DNA from: Thermodesulfovibrio sp.
GTDB lineage: Bacteria; Nitrospirota; Thermodesulfovibrionia; UBA6902
Direction of reading: 5' to 3'
Assembly (NCBI GenBank): GCA_026982355.1
Contig: JALSHG010000116.1
Coordinates: forward strand, 1 to 36,454
DNA length: 36,454 nucleotides
Each line of letters opens with the position of its first letter. Positions within the stretch are counted from its first letter, which is position 1. The notes under the pieces were generated by a model, which saw nothing but the letters and a program-made list of their open reading frames with translations, searched no databases and was not told the origin of the DNA. Below are positions 15,254 to 22,879 of the stretch, in pieces. Made by a program: the position numbers and the translations under genes.

Positions 15254-16432
15254 TTATTCTCTCAGACCTATATAGTCTTTTAAGGTGTGTACTTTGCCGG
15301 TTTCGGCAATACCGACCAGTTCGTCGAGCACCTTCTCCGCCTGGTTGGGCATGTAATCCCTTCCGCCGAGACCGTATATCCTGTTTATCATGGGAGGCTT
15401 TCCATCCATGGACATAACGGCTCCGCAGATTTCCGAGAACAACGGGCCGTAGCCGCCGAAGGAATCCGCCCTGTCCAGAACGGCTATAGCCTTTAAGTGG
15501 CTTAGTGCGGCAGCCACCTCTTCATACGGAAACGGCCTGAACATCCTCGGCTTAAGGAGGCCCGCCTTGATTCCTTTAGACCTGTAACTGTCCACCACGT
15601 CTTTTGTGGTTCCCGCAGCCGAGTTCAGTATGACAATGGCTATCTCGGCATCATCAAGCCTGTATGTCTCGAAAAGACCGTATTTCCTGCCGCTGAGTTT
15701 TTCAAAATCGGCTGCAACCTCAAGCACTACGTTCTTTACCCTTGTCATGACCTCATGCTGGGCCCTCTTGTATTCATGGTAGAGGTCCGTCAGTATCAAC
15801 GGCCCGTAGCTCTTGGGATTGTCGATATCGAGGAGGGGATTGACCGGCATGTATTCACCGACAAAATTTCTGACCTCGGCATCTTCAAGATATTCCACCC
15901 TCTCTATCGAGTGACTGACGATAAAGCCGTCCATGCATACCATTACAGGAAGCCTTATATCCGGATGCTCGCCGATCCTGAACGCCTGTATGGCATTGTC
16001 GTACGCTTCCTGAGCGGTCTCGGAATAGAGTTGTATCCAGCCTGAATCCCTTGCACCCATGGTGTCCGAGTGGTCACCGTGGATATTAAGGGGGGCGGAC
16101 AGCGCCCTGTTCACCACCGGCATGACTATAGGCAGCCTGTCTCCCGCGGCTATAAACAGCATTTCCCACATCAACGCCAGGCCCTGTGAGGATGTCGCCG
16201 TTGCAACCCTGCCCCCGGCTGCCGCGGCGCCTATGCAGGCGCTCATGGCGCTGTGCTCGCTTTCAACCAGCACCATCTCGGTGTCGACTTTACCGTCTGA
16301 TATAAAAGATGAAAATCTCTGCATCAGGTCAGTCGCCGGTGTAATGGGATAGGCAGCGCATACATCAGGGTTGACCTGTCTCAGAGATTCCGCAACCGCT
16401 TCATTTCCTGTTACAGCAACTATCTTGCCCAT
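15254..16432 (-). CDS. porA: 2-oxoacid ferredoxin oxidoreductase, alpha subunit
   Basis: A 392-residue subunit from ATG 16432 (MGKIVAVTGNEAVAE), preceded by GGAGGG. It carries the pyrimidine-binding TPP half: AAYPITPATDLMQ, ESEHSAMSACIGAAAAGGRVATATSSQGLALM and the later LKPRMFRPFP and DRADSFGGYGPL region. It forms the catalytic core with PorB. The start overlaps the porD stop (TGATG). An 18-codon upstream extension in frame lies wholly within porD and is not needed. Confidence 0.95.
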   Translation of the reverse strand: MGKIVAVTGNEAVAESLRQVNPDVCAAYPITPATDLMQRFSSFISDGKVDTEMVLVESEHSAMSACIGAAAAGGRVATATSSQGLALMWEMLFIAAGDRLPIVMPVVNRALSAPLNIHGDHSDTMGARDSGWIQLYSETAQEAYDNAIQAFRIGEHPDIRLPVMVCMDGFIVSHSIERVEYLEDAEVRNFVGEYMPVNPLLDIDNPKSYGPLILTDLYHEYKRAQHEVMTRVKNVVLEVAADFEKLSGRKYGLFETYRLDDAEIAIVILNSAAGTTKDVVDSYRSKGIKAGLLKPRMFRPFPYEEVAAALSHLKAIAVLDRADSFGGYGPLFSEICGAVMSMDGKPPMINRIYGLGGRDYMPNQAEKVLDELVGIAETGKVHTLKDYIGLRE

Positions 16433-16725
16433 CAGCCGCCCTCCTTTTCCATGACAATAGCCTTGTTGCCCTTCTTGCCCGGGCACTCAAGGGCGCATAT
16501 GCCGCAACCCTTGCAATAATCATAATTGAAATCCTTCCTTTTGCCGTCTTCCACGATCACCGACATGTCGGGACAGTATATCCAGCAAAAGAGGCATTGT
16601 ATGCAGTTTTCCTCTATCCACCTGGGCCTCATGGATCTCCATGAGCCTGTCTTGAACTTCGCCGAGCTTCCCGGCTCCAGTATGACAGAGCCTGGCGTGA
16701 GAGTCTTCCATAATGGTTCTTTCAT
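16432..16725 (-). CDS. porD: 2-oxoacid ferredoxin oxidoreductase, delta (2[4Fe-4S] ferredoxin) subunit
   Basis: A 97-residue subunit with two ferredoxin-type cluster motifs, CIQCLFCWIYCP (about 41-52) and CKGCGICALECP (about 70-81), which carry electrons out of the TPP site to external ferredoxin. The N-terminal stretch resembles the PorD linker. The start overlaps the porG stop by 4 nt (ATGA) and the end overlaps porA, giving a coupled G-D-A chain. Confidence 0.95.
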   Translation of the reverse strand: MKEPLWKTLTPGSVILEPGSSAKFKTGSWRSMRPRWIEENCIQCLFCWIYCPDMSVIVEDGKRKDFNYDYCKGCGICALECPGKKGNKAIVMEKEGG

Positions 16726-17297
16726 CCTTCTCTTACCTCCTCATAGCCGCGCTTCGTTGCATCGAGGTTGCCGTCAATGATCTTCCGGGAAAATTTCTTC
16801 CCGAAACTCTTTTCCACGTTTTCAAGGAGTACTTCCATCGATACAATCCCTGTCGCCCTTGAGACGGCGCCAAGCATCGAGGCGTTCGGAAGCGCCCGGC
16901 CGATACATTCGAGCGCTATCTTCGTGGCGTCAACAGTGAACACTTTCTGTTCCGGTTTCGCATCGAGCTTTTTCCTTATTTCTCCAGGGTCCTTTGACGT
17001 GTTGACGACGAATATGCTGTTGTCCCGGGCGCCCTCGGTGACATTTATCCCGTCGATAAGTGTAGCGTCTGCAATGCAGATTACGTTGGGATGAAGAACA
17101 GGACAGTACATTCTTATGATATGATCACTTATCCTGTTATACGCCCTCAGCGGGGCACCCGCCCTCTCAGGGCCGTATTCCGGAAAGGCCTGTACGTGTC
17201 TTCCTCCGCTCAGGCATGCATCGGCCAGCACCTTTGCGGCTGTAACCGTTCCCTGGCCCCCCCGGCCGTGCCAGCGAATTTCTATTGTTTTTTCCAT
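16722..17297 (-). CDS. porG: 2-oxoacid ferredoxin oxidoreductase, gamma subunit
   Basis: A 191-residue subunit: RWHGRGGQGTVTAAKVLADA at the N-terminus and FPEYGPERAGAPLRAYNRIS are the family signatures, implicated in CoA binding and complex assembly. It is the first gene of the por operon. CGGAGG lies 6 nt before ATG 17297, and a plausible sigma-70 promoter lies about 60 bp upstream. Confidence 0.95.
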   Translation of the reverse strand: MEKTIEIRWHGRGGQGTVTAAKVLADACLSGGRHVQAFPEYGPERAGAPLRAYNRISDHIIRMYCPVLHPNVICIADATLIDGINVTEGARDNSIFVVNTSKDPGEIRKKLDAKPEQKVFTVDATKIALECIGRALPNASMLGAVSRATGIVSMEVLLENVEKSFGKKFSRKIIDGNLDATKRGYEEVREG

Positions 17298-17355
17298 CTT
17301 GATCCTCCGAAATGCTTCAGGTTATGACACCGTATCAATCAAAGACTCGGACGTT

Positions 17356-17385
17356 ACTATAGCTTAAATTTGATGTTATTTTCAA
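17356..17385 (-). promoter_or_regulatory. por operon promoter
   Basis: On the minus strand TTGAAA (17385-17380) and TATAGT (17361-17356) are 18 nt apart, about 60 bp before porG. The leader between has no obvious riboswitch or repeat. Confidence 0.55.
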
Positions 17386-17475
17386 GCAGATGACCTCTCG
17401 TGCCGGCAATCCGCGGTAAAGCGTCCGGCTGAAGCCGCATTGCATCTTTTCTCTGAAACATGTTAAAACCTTAGT

Positions 17476-18159
17476 ATGTCCAAAAAAATCGTCATAGACA
17501 TTGAAACCATCGGGAAGGATTTCGACTCCTTCGACGAGGCATCCAGGGAGTATATTCTCAAGTTCGCGGAAACAGAGGAAGATATAAAGGCAGCCAAGGA
17601 GGGGCTCGGGTTTTCGCCCCTGACCGGTGAGATTGTTGCAATCGGGATGCTCAACCCTGATACGAACAGGGGAGCTGTATATTACCAGTCCCCCGGGGTC
17701 ACGCAGGAGCCACTTGAAGAGGATGGAATCGAATATGTGCCGGACACCGAGGCAGGGATACTGAGAAGGTTCTGGGATGCGGTGAAGTATTATGACCAGA
17801 TAATAACGTTCAACGGCAGGGGATTTGACGCCCCGTTTCTCATACTGCGCTCCGCGATCCATAAAATCCAGCCCACCAAGGAACTCATGCCCAACCGTTA
17901 CAACCTCTCTCATTGCGACCTGATCGACGTGCTGACGTTCTACGGGTCTGTCCGGAAAAAATTCAGCCTCCACATGTGGTGCAGGGCGTTCGGCATAAAG
18001 AGCCCGAAAGATGAAGGCGTTACAGGGCACAGGGTTCCGGAACTTTTCAGGCAGCGGCAGTATCTCACGATCGCCAGATACTGCTCTGGTGACCTGCATG
18101 CAACAAAGGATCTGTACGAATACTGGGAGAAGTTCGTGAAATTTTCACCGGATGGTTGA
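17476..18159 (+). CDS. Predicted 3'-5' exonuclease (DnaQ-like, PolB exonuclease-related)
   Basis: A 227-residue RNase H-fold nuclease. ExoI is VIDIETIG (catalytic DxE near residues 8-10). ExoII is ITFNGRGFDAPFLILRSA (about 114-131). The C-terminal YCSGDLHATKDLYEYW supplies the last acidic residue. This resembles the stand-alone 'exonuclease related to PolB' family of single-strand 3'-5' exonucleases, whose physiological role is unclear. No Shine-Dalgarno sequence is evident before ATG 17476, but DIET so close to the N-terminus supports this start. It is a single gene transcribed away from porG. Confidence 0.8.
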   Translation: MSKKIVIDIETIGKDFDSFDEASREYILKFAETEEDIKAAKEGLGFSPLTGEIVAIGMLNPDTNRGAVYYQSPGVTQEPLEEDGIEYVPDTEAGILRRFWDAVKYYDQIITFNGRGFDAPFLILRSAIHKIQPTKELMPNRYNLSHCDLIDVLTFYGSVRKKFSLHMWCRAFGIKSPKDEGVTGHRVPELFRQRQYLTIARYCSGDLHATKDLYEYWEKFVKFSPDG

Positions 18160-18188
18160 TGTGTCTGTTTAACGGCTTCCTGACCTGT

Positions 18189-18214
18189 CAAAACCTTATA
18201 TAAAGCGATATGGG
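18189..18214. repeat. Possible relic of the PIE internal sequence
   Basis: AAAACCTTATATAAAGCGAT, then ATGGGA, resembles AAAACCTTTATAAAGCGAT, then GGGA, in the long element at about 31884-31907. No element ends are recognisable around it. It lies in the 116-bp gap between two convergent genes. Confidence 0.3.
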
Positions 18215-18275
18215 AGTGTGTTCCCGTTGCCCGGTCATATGTGTTCGTTGGGCATTCATGATAAGAAAAATTTTA

Positions 18276-19052
18276 CTACGGCAGGGTAATATCCACGACC
18301 TTGCCGGGCGGTCCGAGTTTGCCGATATCCCTGTTGTTGAAAACAACCCGCGTGCCGCCTGCATTGCCCACCTTGAGGGCAAATCTTTTGTCTGCCGATA
18401 AGGTCACTGTCTCACCAGGCCTCAGGAGCCATTCCCTGCGCTTGCCGCCGTCTATGCTCACGGATACCCATGTAAGCTCGACAGCTGTTATTCTGAGGGA
18501 CAGTCTCTCGTTTTCCGCCGCACGCCCGGACTTTCCGTTCTCCCTGACAAAAGCAGTTTCTGTAACGGGCTGCTCCTCCCCGCCGCGCATGAAAACAAGC
18601 GCTGAAACGGCTATAAGCAGAAGGGATGCGGCCACTATCAAGACGGGTTTGTAATTCAGGGCGGTTATTTTTTTCAGGGGAGTGATTATCCTGCCGGCTG
18701 TTTCCTTAACCGGTTCTTTTATGTTTCTTATATAAGAAATCGCGGATGCCGGTTTATATTGCGTTCTTTTTGCAGGCGGCTCAGGTTCCCGCGGCTGTTC
18801 TGTATCCTCAACGGCGGCGGTTCCCGCAGCGCTCTTATAGAGGTCAAGTATAAAGTCGCTCTCAAGCCCGAGCAGGTTTGCATACAGGCGCAGGTACGCC
18901 TTTGTATATATCTCGGCCGGCAGCAGCCTGTAATCATCCTCTTCTATGGCCCTCAGATACTCGACCCTTATTTTCAGGGCCCTTGCAATACCCTTGAGGG
19001 ACTTCTTCTGTTTCTTTCTCTCCGTTTTTAAAACGCTGCCGGGTGTATCCAT
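18276..19052 (-). CDS. rodZ: RodZ-like cytoskeletal/HTH membrane protein
   Basis: A 258-residue protein with an N-terminal XRE-like HTH (about 3-68: GSVLKTERKKQKKSLKGIARALKIRVEYLRAIEEDDY), a Pro-rich linker, one transmembrane helix (about 133-153, PVLIVAASLLLIAVSALVFM) and a C-terminal DUF4115 beta domain (LRITAVELTWVSVSIDGGKRREWLLRPGETVTLSADKRFAL). This is the RodZ architecture, which tethers MreB to the elongasome and controls rod shape. MreB is not in the window. The gene follows the TPR gene, with a 90-bp PIE between them. TAAGG of that element is 19 nt before the ATG. Confidence 0.85.
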   Translation of the reverse strand: MDTPGSVLKTERKKQKKSLKGIARALKIRVEYLRAIEEDDYRLLPAEIYTKAYLRLYANLLGLESDFILDLYKSAAGTAAVEDTEQPREPEPPAKRTQYKPASAISYIRNIKEPVKETAGRIITPLKKITALNYKPVLIVAASLLLIAVSALVFMRGGEEQPVTETAFVRENGKSGRAAENERLSLRITAVELTWVSVSIDGGKRREWLLRPGETVTLSADKRFALKVGNAGGTRVVFNNRDIGKLGPPGKVVDITLP

Positions 19053-19070
19053 GATAAATCGAAAAATAAA

Positions 19071-19160
19071 CCTTACAGCGGCATGGAAAACACCGCATGC
19101 CGGCAGGGGGAGCCGGAGGTTTTACGCCGGGCTTTCCTGCCGGCCTATGCCACATTAAGG
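19071..19160 (-). repeat. PIE element, 90 bp (TPR-rodZ junction)
   Basis: Plus-strand ends are CCTTACAGCGGCATGGAAAA and TATGCCACATTAAGG. The inner arms GGCAGGGGGAGCCGG and CCGGGCTTTCCTGCC pair with two mismatches around AGGTTTTACG. The CCTTAA end directly abuts the TAG of the TPR gene (0 nt) and the other end precedes rodZ. Confidence 0.85.
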
Positions 19161-20030
19161 CTAATACTTCAGACGTTCCATCAGTTCCAGGGCCTCCCCG
19201 CCCCTCCGGGTGTCCTTATCCTGTTCCGCCACTATGCTGAAATGTTTCAGCGCCCTGGCCTTGTCGCCCCTTCTCATGTAGATATTGGCAAGCTCCCAGT
19301 GTGCCTCCGTATAACCGGGCGCGATGCCTATCGCTTTTTTGAATGCATCTATTGCAGCCCCATCATCATGGAGCTTTACATAAACGAGGCCGAGGATATA
19401 AAGCGCGGACGGGAAAACAGGGTTCCTGAGCAGGGCCTCTTTCACGGCCTTTTCCGCATTCTTATAATCGCCTTTTTTGTAATAGGCGTATCCCATGTTG
19501 GAATATGCCCATGCTGGGGTCCGGTATACAGGGTTGTTCAGCGCCGCCTTAAAGCATTTGACGGCCTCATCCCAGTCGCCGGTCTCCACGTAAACCACGC
19601 CGAGATTGTTCAGCGCCTCGGAATAGTCCGGGTCTATTGATATGGCCTGTTTGTAATATTTTACGGCATCGTCGTATTTTTTATACCTGGCGCTTATGAA
19701 TCCGAGATAATTGTAGGACTCCTTGTTCCTGGGGTCCAGCCTGACTGCCTTCTGAAATTCCACGAACGCCTCGCTGAGCTGCCCTTCGTTCAGATAGGAA
19801 TTACCAAGCTTGACGTATGCCGCTGCCTGCATGACATCATCATAATCAGGCGTAGTGGCACATGCGGCAATGAACAGAAGAAGGGCGGACACGCAGCAGA
19901 AAACCATACGTCGTATAAGAAACACAGCAGCGCAGCCGTCCGACTGTTTAACGGGAAATGGGGAAGCGGCGGAATATTCGAATCCGGATGATTGATTGTC
20001 TGTGCATAAAAATCGACGATTCCAGGTCAA
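19161..20030 (-). CDS. TPR-repeat lipoprotein-like protein (PilF/NlpI-like)
   Basis: A 289-residue protein. TPR units are obvious from about residue 70 to the end (AAYVKLGNSYLNEGQLSEAF, SYNYLGFISARYKKYDDAV, ALNNLGVVYVETGDWDEAV, AYSNMGYAYYKKGDYKNAE, ALYILGLVYVKLHDDGAAI, AHWELANIYMRRGDKARAL). The start is uncertain. TTG 20030 has an excellent GGGAGG 7 nt upstream, but a lipoprotein signal with lipobox FIAAC would fit a start at ATG 19907, which has no ribosome-binding site. PilF-like pilotin and NlpI-like roles are alternatives. No pilus genes are nearby. It has its own promoter-like site upstream. Confidence 0.8.
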   Translation of the reverse strand: MTWNRRFLCTDNQSSGFEYSAASPFPVKQSDGCAAVFLIRRMVFCCVSALLLFIAACATTPDYDDVMQAAAYVKLGNSYLNEGQLSEAFVEFQKAVRLDPRNKESYNYLGFISARYKKYDDAVKYYKQAISIDPDYSEALNNLGVVYVETGDWDEAVKCFKAALNNPVYRTPAWAYSNMGYAYYKKGDYKNAEKAVKEALLRNPVFPSALYILGLVYVKLHDDGAAIDAFKKAIGIAPGYTEAHWELANIYMRRGDKARALKHFSIVAEQDKDTRRGGEALELMERLKY

Positions 20031-20104
20031 ATAACAGCCTCCCGACAGGCTAAGTTACCAGAAAGTTTCGGAAAAACTCAACCGGATGTCCGCTGGTTCT
20101 CCCG

Positions 20105-20147
20105 CCATATCATATGGATTTTATCATAACTCATCCATTAAGAACAA
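20105..20147 (-). promoter_or_regulatory. Internal promoter for the TPR-rodZ pair, with palindrome at the start site
   Basis: On the minus strand TTGTTC (20147-20142), 18 nt, TAAAAT (20123-20118). Immediately downstream CCATAT-C-ATATGG (20117-20105) is a perfect 13-bp palindrome over the expected start site. It lies about 75 bp before the TTG of the TPR gene, in the only sizeable gap of this stretch apart from repeats (20031-20173). Confidence 0.5.
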
Positions 20148-20173
20148 CGAGTCTGTTGCGTCCGGTGAATAAG

Positions 20174-20262
20174 CCTTGCAGTTGCATGAAATACCGGCGG
20201 CGGAGCAGGGGAATCCGGAGGTTTTCCGGCAGACTCCCCTGCACGTTTATGCAATATCAAGG
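20174..20262 (-). repeat. PIE element, 89 bp (after cbiX/C)
   Basis: Plus-strand ends are CCTTGCAGTTGCATGAAA and TTATGCAATATCAAGG, with arms GCAGGGGAATCCGG and CCGGCAGACTCCCCTGC. It overlaps the 3' end of the cbiX/C gene: the last five residues (NLDIA) and the TAA stop are written by the element end. Confidence 0.85.
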
Positions 20263-21245
20263 TTAAGCAATGCATTGACTATGGCTGCTGCCACGGCCGA
20301 TCCTCCCTTTCTGCTCAGATTCGTTATAAACGGAAAGTCCTGTGCAGCAAGGAGGGACTTTGATTCCACCGCCCTGACAAATCCTACAGGAACGCCTATG
20401 ACAAGGGGGATGCCGCCGGGGCGGAAGGCATTGCCTGCATTCTTCAGTATATCTATCGTCTTCAGCAGGGCTGTCGGCGCATTTCCGATTGCAATAATGC
20501 CTATGTTGCCGTTTTCCTTCAGGGCATTCATGATTCCTCTCTCGGCCCTTGTCATGTCATCGGTATCCTGACTATTCAGTCCCTGATCCCGGATATTGCA
20601 TACAACCCTGCCGCCCCGCCTGTTCAGCAGTTTCTTGTTGATGCCTGCCCTGACCATCTCCACATCCGTGAGGATGTCCCTGCCGGCCCTTATCGCGGCT
20701 GTCCCTGTTCTGACAGCATCGGGATGAAATACAAGGCTGGTCTTGTATTCAAAGTCAGCAGTGGTATGGATGACGCGTTTGACAACCGGCAGCCTTTCAG
20801 CAGGCACATCGCCCAGGTCGATTTCATCCGAGATTATCTCAAAGCTCTTCTTTTCTATCTCACCGGGCGCTAAACCGGTTGCCGCCTCAATCCTTTCGAG
20901 CACCACCCGCGCTATCCTGTCGTGAACACCGAGGTGCGCCGTGCAGATGAATTCCACATCCGGGTACATGGCTTCAGCTTTCCTTATTATCGCAGGGATG
21001 TCCTTTGTTACGTGTGTGCCCCTGCTTAAGAAAAACGGATGCACAATCACCCTCTCAGCGCCTTCCCGCACGCAGGATGTGATCGCCTCCATCAGGTCCG
21101 GCCGTGCAAACCGGAGATAAGCCGCCTTTACACAACCGCCGCCGCATCCCGGGTGAATCATGCTGTGCAGAAGCCCTGCGGTATGCTCAATGCTGCCCGG
21201 GCCTTCCCCGGAACTGCCGTGTCCCGCGATAATAATCCTTTCCAT
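20247..21245 (-). CDS. cbiX-cbiC: Fused sirohydrochlorin cobaltochelatase (CbiX) - precorrin-8X methylmutase (CbiC)
   Basis: A 332-residue fusion of two steps of anaerobic corrin synthesis. Residues 1-125 are a short CbiX (IIIAGHGSS with the metal-chelating His, VIVHPFFLSRGTHVTKDIP with the second His), which inserts Co2+ into sirohydrochlorin. Residues 130-332 are CbiC (KRVIHTTADFEY with the catalytic His, VEMVRAGINK, GNAPTALL, PVGFVRAVESK), which moves the C-11 methyl to C-12 giving cobyrinic acid. The intermediate methylases (CbiE, T, F, G, H, J, L) are not in the window. GGAGAGAG precedes ATG 21245. The C-terminal codons are provided by a repeat element, see 20174. Confidence 0.92.
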   Translation of the reverse strand: MERIIIAGHGSSGEGPGSIEHTAGLLHSMIHPGCGGGCVKAAYLRFARPDLMEAITSCVREGAERVIVHPFFLSRGTHVTKDIPAIIRKAEAMYPDVEFICTAHLGVHDRIARVVLERIEAATGLAPGEIEKKSFEIISDEIDLGDVPAERLPVVKRVIHTTADFEYKTSLVFHPDAVRTGTAAIRAGRDILTDVEMVRAGINKKLLNRRGGRVVCNIRDQGLNSQDTDDMTRAERGIMNALKENGNIGIIAIGNAPTALLKTIDILKNAGNAFRPGGIPLVIGVPVGFVRAVESKSLLAAQDFPFITNLSRKGGSAVAAAIVNALLNLDIA

Positions 21246-21270
21246 CTCTCTCCTTTACCTTACACTTGGA

Positions 21271-21398
21271 GTCTCTTGCAAAAGTCCCCTGTCCGTCACC
21301 TCAAGCGGAGAGAGATCATATGATTCATCGATACCGAAAGATTTCTCCCTTCGTGTCGAAATGACATATACAAGCATTTTCATACTTTTGCAAGAGTC
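21271..21398. repeat. CTCTTGCAAAAG-ended interspersed repeat (copy 2)
   Basis: Perfect 12-bp inverted ends CTCTTGCAAAAG (21273) and CTTTTGCAAGAG (ending 21396), with an interior similar to 9723-9855. CCTTACACTTGGAG immediately to the left (about 21258) resembles a PIE left end, and a complete short PIE follows on the right, so the repeat may have entered a PIE. Confidence 0.75.
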
Positions 21399-21411
21399 TC
21401 TTGCAGCGACT

Positions 21412-21473
21412 CTTACAGCGGCATAAAAACACCGCCCGCCGGACTCTCCCGCCCGGCTTATGCAACATTTAAC
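21412..21473 (-). repeat. PIE element, about 60 bp (cbiA-cbiX/C junction)
   Basis: CTTACAGCGGCATAAAAACA at the left and CTTATGCAACATTTAACG at the right, with only one inner arm left. The cbiA TAA stop (21471-21469) lies inside the element end. Confidence 0.8.
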
Positions 21474-22815
21474 GATTGACAAAGCCGACAAATCTCTCCG
21501 CTATCCCTGGATTGCTCCCGAAATGTATGTGAATATAACTGCCGAGGGTGTTTTTGATCCTGTATCCCTCGTCATGGATGTATCTGCCTGATCCGTCCCT
21601 GACCGAATAACTCCGCGCGAGACCCGGGACAGGGGCTCCAGTGTTGTTTATTATCGTGGAATAGTGAAATTCATGCCCCCGGATAACAGCATCCTTTCCG
21701 CCCTGTATGCAGTCTTCCCTGAGTATCACCTCCCTGTAGCCGAGGCGGGCCCTGCGCCGTGTCATCTTTGTCTTAAATGGAAACACTCCGGCCATTGGAT
21801 AAAAAACACCGTCAGCGCCGTATATCCCCTGCGAGAGATACATGAATCCGCCGCATTCCGCATACACGGCCATGCCGCGTCCTGCAAAAGCGGCCACTGA
21901 CTCTATCATGGATTTATTCCCTGAAAGTTCCTTTGCATAAAGCTCGGGGTAGCCGCCTCCTATATAGAGGGCGTCAACATCCGGGGGAACAGCGGTGTCG
22001 GACATGGGGCTGAATGATACGATCTCAGCGCCCGCCTGTCTGAGCAGATCAAGGTTGTCTTCGTAGTAAAAGCAGAAGGCCCTGTCGCGCGCCACCGCAA
22101 TCCTGGCCCTCGGTGACGGGACCGGGCGGCCCCGTGCCGTCAAGTCCTCCTTTTCCCCGCGGGAGCGGGCGGGGGTGAGCATTGCGTCCACATCAATATG
22201 TTGCAGAACCGCATCCGCCAGTTTATCCACGTCTTCGGATGAAAAAGGCCTTTCCTCCGCCACGACCAGCCCGAGGTGCCTGTGCGGAATCTCAACACCA
22301 GGATTCTTCGGCAGACAGCCCAGGACCGCAACATCCCTGACACTGTCCCTGACCCTCTCATAATGCCTCTCCGAGGCAACACGGTTGAATATGACGCCCC
22401 TTATGCCGGGATGGGGCGCCAATGAGGCAAATCCATTCACAACAGCGCCCGCACTCTCGGCCATTCCAAAGGCATCGACAACAAGGACCACCGGCAGGCC
22501 GAGGGCAGCCGCGAGGTCTGCGGTGCTGAGATTGCCGTCATAGAGCCCCATCACCCCTTCGACAACCGCTGCATCGGCGCCGGCCGAGTTCCTGCGGAAA
22601 CATTCGGCCACGTACTCCCCGCCGCACATCCACAGGTCGAGGTTTCTCGACGGCCTCCCGGTGATAAGCCCGTGCAGCCCTGTATCTATAAAGTCGGGCC
22701 CTGCCTTGAAGGGCTGCACCGTGCAGCCCTTTTTTGCCAGGGCGGCGAGTATTCCGAGTGTGACGGTTGTCTTGCCGCATCCGCTGTGCGTCCCTGCGAT
22801 AACTATACCCTGCAT
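21469..22815 (-). CDS. cbiA: Cobyrinate a,c-diamide synthase
   Basis: A 448-residue ATP- and glutamine-dependent amidase that amidates the a and c side chains of cobyrinate. It has an N-terminal P-loop (IAGTHSGCGKTTVTLGIL), the dethiobiotin-synthase-like domain with VVEGVMGLYDG, and a C-terminal triad-type glutaminase with nucleophile Cys in AVYAECGGFMYL and the later RGHEFHYS. ATG 22815 has GAGGAG 7 nt upstream. A start five codons earlier is not supported. It is flanked by PIE copies on both sides. Confidence 0.95.
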   Translation of the reverse strand: MQGIVIAGTHSGCGKTTVTLGILAALAKKGCTVQPFKAGPDFIDTGLHGLITGRPSRNLDLWMCGGEYVAECFRRNSAGADAAVVEGVMGLYDGNLSTADLAAALGLPVVLVVDAFGMAESAGAVVNGFASLAPHPGIRGVIFNRVASERHYERVRDSVRDVAVLGCLPKNPGVEIPHRHLGLVVAEERPFSSEDVDKLADAVLQHIDVDAMLTPARSRGEKEDLTARGRPVPSPRARIAVARDRAFCFYYEDNLDLLRQAGAEIVSFSPMSDTAVPPDVDALYIGGGYPELYAKELSGNKSMIESVAAFAGRGMAVYAECGGFMYLSQGIYGADGVFYPMAGVFPFKTKMTRRRARLGYREVILREDCIQGGKDAVIRGHEFHYSTIINNTGAPVPGLARSYSVRDGSGRYIHDEGYRIKNTLGSYIHIHFGSNPGIAERFVGFVNR

Positions 22816-22838
22816 GCAATCTCCTCGCAACAGTTCAA

Positions 22839-22879
22839 CCTTACGGTTGCATAAAATACCGGCTCATGCAACATTAAGG
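22839..22879 (-). repeat. PIE element, 41-bp minimal copy (cobD-cbiA junction)
   Basis: Only the ends remain: CCTTACGGTTGCATAAAA and TCATGCAACATTAAGG around a few bases. The cobD stop is written by it (CCT-TAA, residue Pro then stop). Confidence 0.85.
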
